64,000 nucleotides of DNA from Granulosicoccus antarcticus IMCC3135 (GTDB lineage: Bacteria > Pseudomonadota > Gammaproteobacteria > Granulosicoccales > Granulosicoccaceae): positions 1,258,001 to 1,322,000 of the forward strand of contig NZ_CP018632.1 of the NCBI RefSeq assembly GCF_002215215.1, read 5' to 3'. Position 1 is the first letter of the stretch. Each line of letters opens with the position of its first letter. Made by a program: the position numbers and the translations under genes. Shown here one piece after another: positions 44,626 through 53,300 of the stretch. The notes under the pieces were generated by a model that saw only the letters and a list, made by a program, of their open reading frames with translations, was not told the DNA's origin and did no database searches.

Positions 44626-46893
44626 CTATGTCGCTGGTTTTATTTCACTGGCTTCCAGCGCGGCAGCACCAATGGCAGATTTTTGTGATTCCGACAACTG
44701 CTTCTCTGTGGGGGCCGAACTATCCAGTTTTACGCGCACCTCTTTACGAGCAAACTGAATGCCGTTCTTTTCAAATTCACTTTGTACCCGTTGAAAGATC
44801 TCTTTGCGTATCTGAAATTGTTTACCCGGCTTTACCATGAATTTTCCACGTATCACGATGCCGATGTCATCAACTTGAATGACGCCCTGGGATTTGAAGG
44901 GTTGAATGAAGTCCCCTGCAAACTCTGGCATCTCCATGAGTTCGTTGCCAATGGTCTTGAATATTTTCTTGACCTTGATCAGGTCGGTTTCAAACGGAAC
45001 GGTGAACGTCAGTTTCATGATCGCCCAGTCACGCGAATAGTTGGTGATTTTTGGAATCTCACCATAGGGGATAGTATGAATAGGCCCACGGTGGTGACGC
45101 AATTGCATGGCGCGTAGCGAAATTTTTTCAACAGTGCCCATGGTTCCCTCCACGTTGACGTACTCGCCAGCACGAAATGCATCGTCAATGAGGAAGAACA
45201 AGCCTGACACAATATCTGTCACCAGTTTTTGTGCACCAAAACCAATGGCAAGACCCACGATTCCGGCACCTGCCAGTAAGGGGGTGGTGTCTATGCCGAC
45301 ACTGCCAAGACCAATGAGTAAGGTCATGATCAGGATGGTTGTTTGTAGGAACCAGGTTATCAAGGGCAGTACCGTTGATAGCCTGGAACCACCGGCACCA
45401 CCTTCATCACCACCAGGGAGCGCAGACTCACCATCACCACCTGCGACGGTTTTTTCTGCAGCGAGTTTCCGGTTCAACCACAGTGTTGTCACTTCCCATA
45501 AAAAATAGCCGACTGCAAATATCCCGATAAATTCGACAAATTTTCGTGTCGTTGTCGTACCGATATCCGAGGCGTCAAGATTGGCAATATCAATTCCCCA
45601 TATTCGGGTTAACCAGGTGATGACAAACAACATGACAAGCAGCCTGCCAATGCGTATATAACTGCGTTTTGACGACTCGTAGGCTTGTTGAGCCAGGCTA
45701 CCTTCGCCAACAATGGCAGGTGTGAGGTGTTTGACCAGACCTCTGATAGCTGTGTCAAGAACCGGGGCCAGCAGCAAAATGAACATGGTTGAGTATTGAA
45801 CACCTTGTGTAACGAGATGGAGCAGATTCTGTGCAACCAGTACCTCTACCAGGGTCCAGCTACTGACAATCACCAACATCGCATAATAGGGATATAGCTT
45901 GGCTACCGTCTTTTCCATCGATGTCGCATCATCGTCCTTACCGTTGATGATATCGATCAGGGTAAATCGAGATTGCCATGCAATGAAGGCAAAATACAGA
46001 TGAATGATCAGGTTGAACCAGAATCCGATTCGGGTTCCTGTTTCTAAAATACCGGTATGTACTCGCAAATCCATGACCGACAGGGTGAAGCCGATCAGCA
46101 GAGCCACGCAGACCAGGTGTTTGTGTAAAAACTGTGCAGCCTCATCACTGGTGTGAATCAATCGTAAATCGGAGCGTTTGGGGGCAAGTGCGAATTTCAA
46201 TACGACTGAGAATAGCCTTGGAATCAGCACCAGGTTCCATAGGAAATGGTGCATGAAGAAACCGGCCTTAGGATCTATTACTTGCCTTAGTACTATCTGA
46301 GTAACAACAATAAATGCCAGTAGACCGGACAGATCCAGAACAAAACGCAGACTGAGCAGCGCGAGAATATCTTTCAGTGAAGGATTGATGGATGAGGAAC
46401 TATCAATTTTCGAGCGCCATTTTCGGGTGAGTTTTCTGACTAGAAATTCAACGATCAGCCCGATCGCTATTGCAAGGAGAATACCGCCTAACAACTTCAA
46501 CACGCCATTGGGGCCAAGGCTATCGACAAAAGTACTGAAGATTGCTGCCTGACCGGAAATCATGGTTGGGAATGCGCTGACAGCTGCTTGAATGGAAATA
46601 GGGATATTGGTCGTTATGAGGGTGAAAAAATCTGTTTTCTCAGTGATCTCTTCGGCAGCCTGTTTACTTGCAACCGCATCCAGTTGCTGCAACAGCAGGT
46701 CTCTTACTTCATTGTCAGATAGTCGGGAGACAAGCGCTCTTACCGCTTCAGGGTTGTCTATAAGATTCAGCTCATAGCCCGCTTGCTCAGTATCTGATGA
46801 GGATAGCGATATCTGTTGAGCGAACGTATGGGAGCTTGTCCCGAACAGCAGGACAATACTCAGCAGGAAGACGATGCGCTTGAATGCTTGCAT
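44626..46893 (-). CDS. Large mechanosensitive channel of the MscS superfamily
   Basis: A 755-residue membrane protein. A signal-like N-terminus (RIVFLLSIVLLFG, then FAQQ) precedes an extracytoplasmic helical region, about eight or more membrane helices and the MscS core. The pore helix LLAGAGIVGLAIGFGAQKLV lies at about 540-560, followed by the beta domain (GEYVNVEGTMGTVEKISLRA) and an alpha/beta cytoplasmic domain. It opens under membrane tension to release solutes in osmotic downshock. A linker of Gly/Asp near residue 490 (GGDGESALPGGDEGG) is unusual. ATG 46893 is chosen because the frame upstream runs into the Gfo/Idh gene, whose stop is 13 bases before. Confidence 0.9.
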   Translation of the reverse strand: MQAFKRIVFLLSIVLLFGTSSHTFAQQISLSSSDTEQAGYELNLIDNPEAVRALVSRLSDNEVRDLLLQQLDAVASKQAAEEITEKTDFFTLITTNIPISIQAAVSAFPTMISGQAAIFSTFVDSLGPNGVLKLLGGILLAIAIGLIVEFLVRKLTRKWRSKIDSSSSINPSLKDILALLSLRFVLDLSGLLAFIVVTQIVLRQVIDPKAGFFMHHFLWNLVLIPRLFSVVLKFALAPKRSDLRLIHTSDEAAQFLHKHLVCVALLIGFTLSVMDLRVHTGILETGTRIGFWFNLIIHLYFAFIAWQSRFTLIDIINGKDDDATSMEKTVAKLYPYYAMLVIVSSWTLVEVLVAQNLLHLVTQGVQYSTMFILLLAPVLDTAIRGLVKHLTPAIVGEGSLAQQAYESSKRSYIRIGRLLVMLFVITWLTRIWGIDIANLDASDIGTTTTRKFVEFIGIFAVGYFLWEVTTLWLNRKLAAEKTVAGGDGESALPGGDEGGAGGSRLSTVLPLITWFLQTTILIMTLLIGLGSVGIDTTPLLAGAGIVGLAIGFGAQKLVTDIVSGLFFLIDDAFRAGEYVNVEGTMGTVEKISLRAMQLRHHRGPIHTIPYGEIPKITNYSRDWAIMKLTFTVPFETDLIKVKKIFKTIGNELMEMPEFAGDFIQPFKSQGVIQVDDIGIVIRGKFMVKPGKQFQIRKEIFQRVQSEFEKNGIQFARKEVRVKLDSSAPTEKQLSESQKSAIGAAALEASEIKPAT

Positions 46894-46906
46894 GGCTTGT
46901 ATCGTC

Positions 46907-47974
46907 TCAATTGTTTTCGGTGAGATTGGAGATGTCCAGCGCAATGCCACCGGATGAGGATTGCTCGATGGCCTCTATCAGACGATGTGAGTCAAGTGCT
47001 TCACGACCAGTGACCATCGGCGCACGACCTTGTTGAACGGCCTCAATGAAATCCTCGATCACGGCCTGATGCCACTCATACTTGACAATAACCGGGCCAT
47101 CCTCTCCTGCATGCTCTGTGCCGGGCGTAGCTTGTTCGCATCGTCCGTCACGCCAGGAAATATCCAGCGTATCAGCACCCAGACGTAACGTGCCGTGCTC
47201 GCAGTTCAGGGTAATCGTCTCGCGGCCATGTGGGAAAGTTGCGGTGCTTGCCACCAGTGAGCCCACCGCACCGGAGCTAAAGTGCAATCCTGCGACAGCA
47301 AAATCCTCGGCTTCCATCTGGTGTAGCGGGGTGGTTGCACTCATCGCTTGCACGCGTGAAACGGGGCCCGTGAGGCTAAGTGCAAGATCGATGGTGTGGA
47401 TGGCTTGCGTAATCAATACACCGCCTCCATCACGGGCATAGGTGCCGCGCTCCAGTTCATCGTAGTAGGATTGCTCACGCCAAAGTGGTACGGCAATCTC
47501 TATAAGTCCCTGTTTGCCAAGTGCACCGCTGGCCAACAGTTTTGCTGCAGCCTTTGAAGAAGCACGCATCCGGTGTTGGAAAAGCACGCCGAGTGTCACT
47601 CCCTCGCGTTCACAGATCTGGACAACTTGTCTGGCCTCATCGACGGTGCGTGCGACTGGTTTTTCCAGCAGAATGTGTTTTCCCGCCTTCGCCAGAGTCT
47701 CGATCAATTCGATACGAACACTGGGCGGAGTGGCCACAATCACAATCTGCACATCTGGGTTTTGTGTGACGGCTGACAGTTCACTGGTGAACAAGGGCGG
47801 TGGGCCAGCATAAAGCTCTGCCAGATAATGTGCACGTTCGGGACGCCGGGACACGATTGTCTCAAGCCGGACTCGTGTCCGGGCTGCCGAGAGGGCGGCC
47901 ACATGGGTGGGGGCTATCATGCCCGCGCCAATGAGTGCAACGCCGACTCTGGGTGTCTCCGTTAACTGTGTCAT
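46907..47974 (-). CDS. Gfo/Idh/MocA-family NAD(P)-dependent oxidoreductase
   Basis: A 355-residue oxidoreductase. GAGMIAPTHVAAL is the N-terminal dinucleotide motif, and the family motif EKP(V)A is present in HILLEKPVARTVDE. The second half is the beta-sheet substrate domain, with HTIDLALSLTG and HGRETITLNCEHGTLRLG. These enzymes act on sugars or cyclitols; the substrate is unknown. It is divergent from the class V aminotransferase gene and precedes the MscS gene by 13 bases. Confidence 0.92.
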   Translation of the reverse strand: MTQLTETPRVGVALIGAGMIAPTHVAALSAARTRVRLETIVSRRPERAHYLAELYAGPPPLFTSELSAVTQNPDVQIVIVATPPSVRIELIETLAKAGKHILLEKPVARTVDEARQVVQICEREGVTLGVLFQHRMRASSKAAAKLLASGALGKQGLIEIAVPLWREQSYYDELERGTYARDGGGVLITQAIHTIDLALSLTGPVSRVQAMSATTPLHQMEAEDFAVAGLHFSSGAVGSLVASTATFPHGRETITLNCEHGTLRLGADTLDISWRDGRCEQATPGTEHAGEDGPVIVKYEWHQAVIEDFIEAVQQGRAPMVTGREALDSHRLIEAIEQSSSGGIALDISNLTENN

Positions 47975-48117
47975 AAAAAATTATTCTCCCGTTTCCAAGT
48001 GCTGGCAGCAGATCAAATACCCGTGCGATCATCATAATCGTAAATTGGCTTCTCACTCGCGTCAGCCCCGGCGCAAGTGGTATCTTATTACTTTCACCCT
48101 GTAGCGGATTTAACCCA

Positions 48118-49269
48118 ATGAGCGGACTACTAGACAACGTTGATCCAGACGGCCTTCTGGAATACTCGGTGGTTTATACCGATCGCGCGGTCAACCATAT
48201 GTCAGTGCAGTTCCAGCAGACCATGCGGGACATTCACAAAACCTTGACGGATGTGTACTCGGCGCATCGTGCCGTGATCGTGCCCGGCAGTGGTAGTTCG
48301 GGTATGGAGGCTGTTGCGCGCCAATTGTGCCGTGACAAGAGTTGTCTGGTTATCCGTAACGGCTGGTTCAGTTTTCGCTGGTCGCAGATCTTTGATGCCG
48401 GCAATATACCGTCAAGTCATGATGTGCTGCGAGCGCAACTGATCGGTGATGCTCCTCAATCGGCATTTGCGCCGGTTCCTGTCGAAGAGGTGGTGGCCAC
48501 TATTGCTCGTGACAAGCCCGATGTTGTCTGCGCACCGCATGTAGAAACGGCAGCGGGTATGATTTTGCCGGATGATTACATCAAGGCGGTGGCCGAAGCG
48601 GTTCATGCTTATGGTGGAATCTTCGTGTTGGACTGCATTGCGTCAGGCACCATCTGGGTTGATATGCAGGCATTGGGTGTCGATGTGCTGGTATCAGCTC
48701 CGCAGAAGGGCTGGAGTGGCTCGCCTTGCGCTGGGCTGGTCATGCTCAGCGAGCACGCTTATAACTTGATGCAGGAAACCACCAGTGACAGCTTTACGCT
48801 GGATCTGAAGAAATGGTCGCAGATCATGGAAGCCTACCTTGACGGCAAGCATGCCTATCACGCCACCATGCCGACAGACAGTCTTATCGTGTTCCGTGAT
48901 GTCATGAACGAGACAGCCAGCATGGGCTTTACGAAGGTCAAACAGAGTCAGGTTGAGCTGGGGCAGCGTGTTCGTGCCTTGCTGGAAGAGGCAGGCTTTG
49001 TCAGTGTGGCGGCAAATGGTTTTCAGGCGCCGGGTGTCGCGGTGTATTACACCGATAACGACGAACTGCATAGTGGCAAGGCGTTTGCGGCCACAGGTAT
49101 GCAGATTGCTGCGGGTGTTCCGTTACAGATTGATGAACCGGCAGGGTTCAAGACCTTCCGAATCGGATTGTTCGGGCTGGACAAACTGGCTGATGTTGAT
49201 GCGGCTGTTGAACGTTTTGCCAAGGCACTGGAGCAGGTACGAGCCAGTACAGAATCAACTACCGTCTGA
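48118..49269 (+). CDS. Class V aminotransferase, alanine-glyoxylate-transaminase-like
   Basis: A 383-residue PLP enzyme. VIVPGSGSSGMEAVARQL and VCAPHVETAAGMILP are the cofactor and substrate motifs of the family, the PLP Asp is in FVLDCIASG, and SAPQKGWSGSP holds the Schiff-base Lys. The protein is closest in pattern to alanine-glyoxylate/serine-pyruvate aminotransferases. It starts at ATG 48118, 143 bases from the divergent oxidoreductase, and is directly followed by the membrane protein that may start at CTG. Confidence 0.88.
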   Translation: MSGLLDNVDPDGLLEYSVVYTDRAVNHMSVQFQQTMRDIHKTLTDVYSAHRAVIVPGSGSSGMEAVARQLCRDKSCLVIRNGWFSFRWSQIFDAGNIPSSHDVLRAQLIGDAPQSAFAPVPVEEVVATIARDKPDVVCAPHVETAAGMILPDDYIKAVAEAVHAYGGIFVLDCIASGTIWVDMQALGVDVLVSAPQKGWSGSPCAGLVMLSEHAYNLMQETTSDSFTLDLKKWSQIMEAYLDGKHAYHATMPTDSLIVFRDVMNETASMGFTKVKQSQVELGQRVRALLEEAGFVSVAANGFQAPGVAVYYTDNDELHSGKAFAATGMQIAAGVPLQIDEPAGFKTFRIGLFGLDKLADVDAAVERFAKALEQVRASTESTTV

Positions 49270-49286
49270 GACTAAGGACCATCAAG

Positions 49287-50117
49287 CTGCGCGCAGCGTC
49301 CACGCTGATCGTCTGTCTGACGCTTTTTTCAATTGCTCTGGCCTGGTTGCCTGGCACTGACAGCGTCGGGCAGTCGCATGTGGATGCTGCTTTCAAACGG
49401 GCTCTGGTTGGTTATGCGCTTGCCCGAAGTCTTAATGGTGTCATTTCGGTTGCACAGGGCACCGAGGTGGCTATCCAGCCTGCCGGGATTGGTGTGAATT
49501 TCACGCCTGGTCAGATTCTGGATCCGGTTAATGATCTGGTGGAGCGTTTTTCCTGGATCATGATGTTGGCCAGCAGTTCACTGGGAATTCAGAAAGTACT
49601 CTTGTCCATGAGCGCATGGCAGGGGTTGTTCATTGCAGTGACTGTGCTCGGACTTGTCTTTTGTGTTTGTGTCATTTCACCTCGGCTGCGTCCAGGGCGG
49701 CGAGTGGTGCAACGATTGTTTCTGTTTGTGCTGTTGTTGCGATTCATGATGCCAGCTATCAGCGTGGCCAACGACTGGGTATATCGCACTTTCCTGGAAG
49801 CGGATTACGTGTCCGCATCGGCCACGCTGACACAGGCTCAGCAGGCCATTGGGCAGATCAATGAGGCGGTAACGACTGAGCGTCAGGAGACGCCCGACAG
49901 TTTCATGGACCGCGCCCGCAGCTTGTACAATCTGGCGCTTGCACAGATCGATATCGATCGACGTCTGGATGAGTATTCACAGGCAGCCGAATCAATCAGC
50001 GAAAGCACCATCCGGCTGGTGGTGGTCTTTGTGATGCAGACGCTGGTATTTCCGCTGATCTTCCTGTTTGTCATGTTGGGACTGATCCGGCGATTGGCCA
50101 GTCCCTGGAGCCGCTGA
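49287..50117 (+). CDS. Membrane protein of unknown function, probable CTG start
   Basis: I do not recognise this protein. In this frame the only usual start (TTG 49347) would cut off a strongly hydrophobic segment, ASTLIVCLTLFSIALAWL, that looks like a signal anchor. A CTG at 49287 has AAGGA exactly 8 bases upstream (49274-49278) and gives a 276-residue protein beginning with this segment. Three more helices follow: about residues 115-135 (LFIAVTVLGLVFCVCVI), 145-165 (LFLFVLLLRFMM) and near the C-terminus (VVVFVMQTLVFPLIFLFVML). A coiled-coil-like, Gln/Glu-rich stretch lies between them. CTG starts are rare, so this call is an inference from position. The nicotinate phosphoribosyltransferase gene is convergent. 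Confidence 0.55.
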   Translation: MRAASTLIVCLTLFSIALAWLPGTDSVGQSHVDAAFKRALVGYALARSLNGVISVAQGTEVAIQPAGIGVNFTPGQILDPVNDLVERFSWIMMLASSSLGIQKVLLSMSAWQGLFIAVTVLGLVFCVCVISPRLRPGRRVVQRLFLFVLLLRFMMPAISVANDWVYRTFLEADYVSASATLTQAQQAIGQINEAVTTERQETPDSFMDRARSLYNLALAQIDIDRRLDEYSQAAESISESTIRLVVVFVMQTLVFPLIFLFVMLGLIRRLASPWSR

Positions 50118-50125
50118 GGCGAGTT

Positions 50126-51439
50126 TTAAACCAGTACGTCCAGCTGTTCCATGTTTTCACCGCCGAATATGGATCGATAGCGGGCAATTTCTGCTGCAGG
50201 TCCGGTTGCCTTGTCAAAATTGTCCGACAGTTTGACGGTAGGTTTGCCGTTGGCGTGGGTGACCTTGCACACGAGCGATATTGCTTTCAACTGCGAGTTG
50301 TATTCGGTGGCACAGTCGCTGAAGTCGTTGGTCAGATGTGTGCCCCAACCAAAACTGAGTCGTACCCGTCCGTTGAACTGATGATAAACCTGCTCAATGG
50401 TATCCACGGTCAGTCCGTCGGAGAAAATCAACAGTTTCTCTCGTGGGTCCTTGCCGCGCTCACTCCACCACTTGATCAGTTCCTCACCGCCTGCAAGGGG
50501 TTCTTTCGAATCGATGCGAAAGCCACTCCAATCGGCAACCCAGTCAGGCGCATTTTCCAGAAATCGAGTGGTCCCATACGTATCAGGCAGAACTATCAGC
50601 AGGTTGCCGTCGTAGGTGCGGCTCCAGTGCTTGAGAACGCGATAGGGTGATTTCATCAGGGCCTCATCACCATCTGCCAGTGCGGCTTCCACCATCGGCA
50701 GCTCATGAGCGTTGGTGCCAATGGCATCCAGATCCAGGTCCATGGCCATTAATACGTTACTGGTGCCAGTAAACTTGCTGCCAAGGCCTTCTTTCATAGC
50801 GGCGATGCACCAGCGTTGCCACAGAAAACTGTGGCGTCTGCGTGTACCGAAATCGGCAATTTTCAAATCAGGCAACTGGTCTAGTCGCAGTACTTTTTCC
50901 CACAGTTTGGCTTTGGCTCGGGCGTACAGAACATCGAGTTCGAACCGACCAACGCCGTGCATGGATGCCCGTGAGCGCAATTCGCTGATGATGGATAACA
51001 CCGGTATTTCCCACAAGGTTGTCTCGGCCCAATCACCTTCGAAGTCGATCAGATACTGCCCATCCTCAACCCGCAGACGGTATTCAGGTAGGCGATAATG
51101 ACGCAACCATTCGATGAATTCCTTGGTAAACAGGCGCTCACGTCCGTAGAAGGTGTTACCCGTCAGCCAGATGAGCTCTTTCTTGGTAAACCCGATAGAG
51201 CGTGCATGATCCAGCTGTGCCCGTAAATCCTTCTCGTCGATCTCATCGGCAAGCCTGACGCTTTTTGAGCGGTTGATCAGTGAAAAGGTGACCGGTACGT
51301 CTGGTCGTTCTTTCCAGATGGTCTGCAACATCAGCAACTTGTAGACATCGGTATCCAGCAAGCTGCGTACGATCGGGTCGAGCTTGAAATTATGATCGTA
51401 GACTCGTGTGGCGATGTCCGGCATGGGGCTTTGAACCAT
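50126..51439 (-). CDS. pncB: Nicotinate phosphoribosyltransferase
   Basis: A 437-residue enzyme of NAD salvage. It links nicotinate to phosphoribosyl pyrophosphate with ATP in the cytoplasm. Family features are [13 protein letters not shown] near the N-terminus, [27 protein letters not shown], and the phosphorylated His in [10 protein letters not shown]. The C-terminal [16 protein letters not shown] and [11 protein letters not shown] complete the PRPP site. Full length. It is the first of two minus-strand genes in this stretch and faces the membrane protein. Confidence 0.95.
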   Translation of the reverse strand: MVQSPMPDIATRVYDHNFKLDPIVRSLLDTDVYKLLMLQTIWKERPDVPVTFSLINRSKSVRLADEIDEKDLRAQLDHARSIGFTKKELIWLTGNTFYGRERLFTKEFIEWLRHYRLPEYRLRVEDGQYLIDFEGDWAETTLWEIPVLSIISELRSRASMHGVGRFELDVLYARAKAKLWEKVLRLDQLPDLKIADFGTRRRHSFLWQRWCIAAMKEGLGSKFTGTSNVLMAMDLDLDAIGTNAHELPMVEAALADGDEALMKSPYRVLKHWSRTYDGNLLIVLPDTYGTTRFLENAPDWVADWSGFRIDSKEPLAGGEELIKWWSERGKDPREKLLIFSDGLTVDTIEQVYHQFNGRVRLSFGWGTHLTNDFSDCATEYNSQLKAISLVCKVTHANGKPTVKLSDNFDKATGPAAEIARYRSIFGGENMEQLDVLV

Positions 51440-51504
51440 GAAATACTATCCCTGAAATTCAGTTGCTGAGACTGCGTCAATTGAGCAGTCTGACGAGGGT
51501 TTGT

Positions 51505-52704
51505 CTACTGCAGGAACTTCCTGATGCGCTCGATAGCGCTTTCGATATTCTCCAGCGAATTGGCATACGACAAGCGTATATAGCCTTCGCCGTGGATGCC
51601 GAAGTCAGGGCCTCCCACCGTAGCTACGCCTGCCTCTTCAAGCAATGCGTTGGCCAGCGGTTTGGACTGCCAGCCTGTCTGCTTGATATTGGGAAAAGCA
51701 TAGAAAGCCCCTTTTGGTGTCACACAGCTTACACCGTCAAGCGAATTGAGCTGTTCCACCACGACTCGACGCCGCTCGTCAAAGGCTTTCATCATGCTCG
51801 CTACCGCATCCTGCGGGCCGGTCAGTGCTTCCATGGCGGCGTACTGGGCTGGTGCATTCACGCAGCTCCAGCAATTAACTGCCAATTTTCTGACTGAATT
51901 GAACAGTGAATCGGGCCAGACAGAATAGCCCAACCGCCAGCCGGTCATGGCGTAGGTTTTTGACCAGCCGTTGAGAAGAATGAGGCGATCACGGATTTCC
52001 GGATAACTCAGCAAGGAGACGTGCTCTGCGTCGTCATAGGTCATCTGGTCATAGATTTCATCGGACATGATGGCCACCTGAGGATGTTCCAGCAGTCCGG
52101 CAACCAGTTTGTCGATTTCTTCTCGCGGAGTGACGCCACCACAAGGGTTAGCCGGAGAGTTGATGATCAACAGTCGGGTTTTTGGTGTGATCAGAGCCAG
52201 CGTCTCTTTTGCTGAAAAGGCAAATTGATTGCTCTCGCGAATAGGAATGGCGACCGGCGTGGCACCCGTGAATTCAATCATTGAACGATAGATCGGGAAG
52301 CCGGGATCGGGGTAGAGAATCTCGGCACCGGGTTCACCAAACATGAGAATGGCTGCGAACATCGTAATCTTGCCGCCCGGCACAATGATCACATTGGCTG
52401 GGCTGACTTCGGTTCCATGCCGTCTCAGCAGGTCTGCAGCGACGGCCTCGCGTAAGGGTTCGATGCCGACTGCGGGTGTATAACCGTGATGACCGTCATA
52501 CAGCGCCTTGACCGCAGCCTCAACAATGTTGGGCGGTGTTGGAAAGTCAGGCTGACCGATGCCCAGGTTGATAATGTCTCGTCCGCTGGCCGCCAAAGCT
52601 CCGGCTCTGGCCAGCACCGCAAAGGCGTTTTCCTCGCCAATGCGATTGAAAGCGGCTACCGGTGATAAGGCTGCGTTGGCGTGCTGTGGGGGTGATGAGC
52701 TCAT
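51505..52704 (-). CDS. Class I aminotransferase (AspC/AlaT-like)
   Basis: A 399-residue fold-type I PLP enzyme. INLGIGQPDFPTPPNI is the N-terminal family motif, LLIINSPANPCGG the cofactor strand, VAIMSDEIYDQM contributes the Asp, and LNGWSKTYAMTGWRLGY the Schiff-base Lys. It is like AspC, AlaT and AruH-type transaminases; the amino donor is not determined. It sits 65 bases upstream of the nicotinate phosphoribosyltransferase on the same strand. Confidence 0.92.
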   Translation of the reverse strand: MSSSPPQHANAALSPVAAFNRIGEENAFAVLARAGALAASGRDIINLGIGQPDFPTPPNIVEAAVKALYDGHHGYTPAVGIEPLREAVAADLLRRHGTEVSPANVIIVPGGKITMFAAILMFGEPGAEILYPDPGFPIYRSMIEFTGATPVAIPIRESNQFAFSAKETLALITPKTRLLIINSPANPCGGVTPREEIDKLVAGLLEHPQVAIMSDEIYDQMTYDDAEHVSLLSYPEIRDRLILLNGWSKTYAMTGWRLGYSVWPDSLFNSVRKLAVNCWSCVNAPAQYAAMEALTGPQDAVASMMKAFDERRRVVVEQLNSLDGVSCVTPKGAFYAFPNIKQTGWQSKPLANALLEEAGVATVGGPDFGIHGEGYIRLSYANSLENIESAIERIRKFLQ

Positions 52705-52750
52705 GAGTCAGGCTGGGGGTTTGCTGCAGGTAGGGAGGGCGTCAGAGTTA

Positions 52751-53080
52751 CTACTGTCGTTCTGGCGTTTCTATCGTGTGACCAGCCAGTTCAGGCTTGA
52801 TGATCAGCTGGCAGCTCAGACGGGAATTCTCCCGCCGCTCGGCTGCTACGCCCTCGAGCATCTCCAGCTCCATGTCGTCTGGCTCTGCAAACAAGGCGGC
52901 AGTTGACTCGTCCAGGTAGACATGGCAGGTGGCGCAGATGAGGCTGCCGCCACATTCGGCTACAACTTCATCCACATCGTTTTGAACGGCTGTGTCCATG
53001 ACGCTGTCACCGACCCGTGCATCGACGGTTCTGATGGTGCCATCGGCGGACTTGTAATGGAGAATGATTTCCTGACTCAT
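52751..53080 (-). CDS. 2Fe-2S ferredoxin, adrenodoxin type
   Basis: A 109-residue electron carrier. The cluster ligands are the Cys of ECGGSLICATCH (C-x5-C-x2-C) and the later Cys of RLSCQL. The pattern and the MEMLEGV-like acidic helix (DDMELEMLEGVAAERR) are those of adrenodoxin/FdxB-type ferredoxins. It supplies electrons to an oxygenase or P450 encoded elsewhere, since none lies in the window. It is the first gene of the minus-strand run and divergent from the hybrid sensor kinase. Confidence 0.93.
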   Translation of the reverse strand: MSQEIILHYKSADGTIRTVDARVGDSVMDTAVQNDVDEVVAECGGSLICATCHVYLDESTAALFAEPDDMELEMLEGVAAERRENSRLSCQLIIKPELAGHTIETPERQ

Positions 53081-53300
53081 GAGGCGATCTGGTTAAGTTG
53101 CTGTTTATACCCGTGATGGTATCCAAGTAAGCGCTCGGCGTCACATCCGTTTTTTTTGTGATCTGATTCACAGCTTTCGATTGTATCCTTGCCACAGAAT
53201 CCAACCGGGTCCCCAATTCATTCTGACTATGCTGAAGCTTCGCTACTCTGCTGTGTCCGTAGTGGCATACTGAGGCGGGGCAGAGGTATGGAAACCTGCA

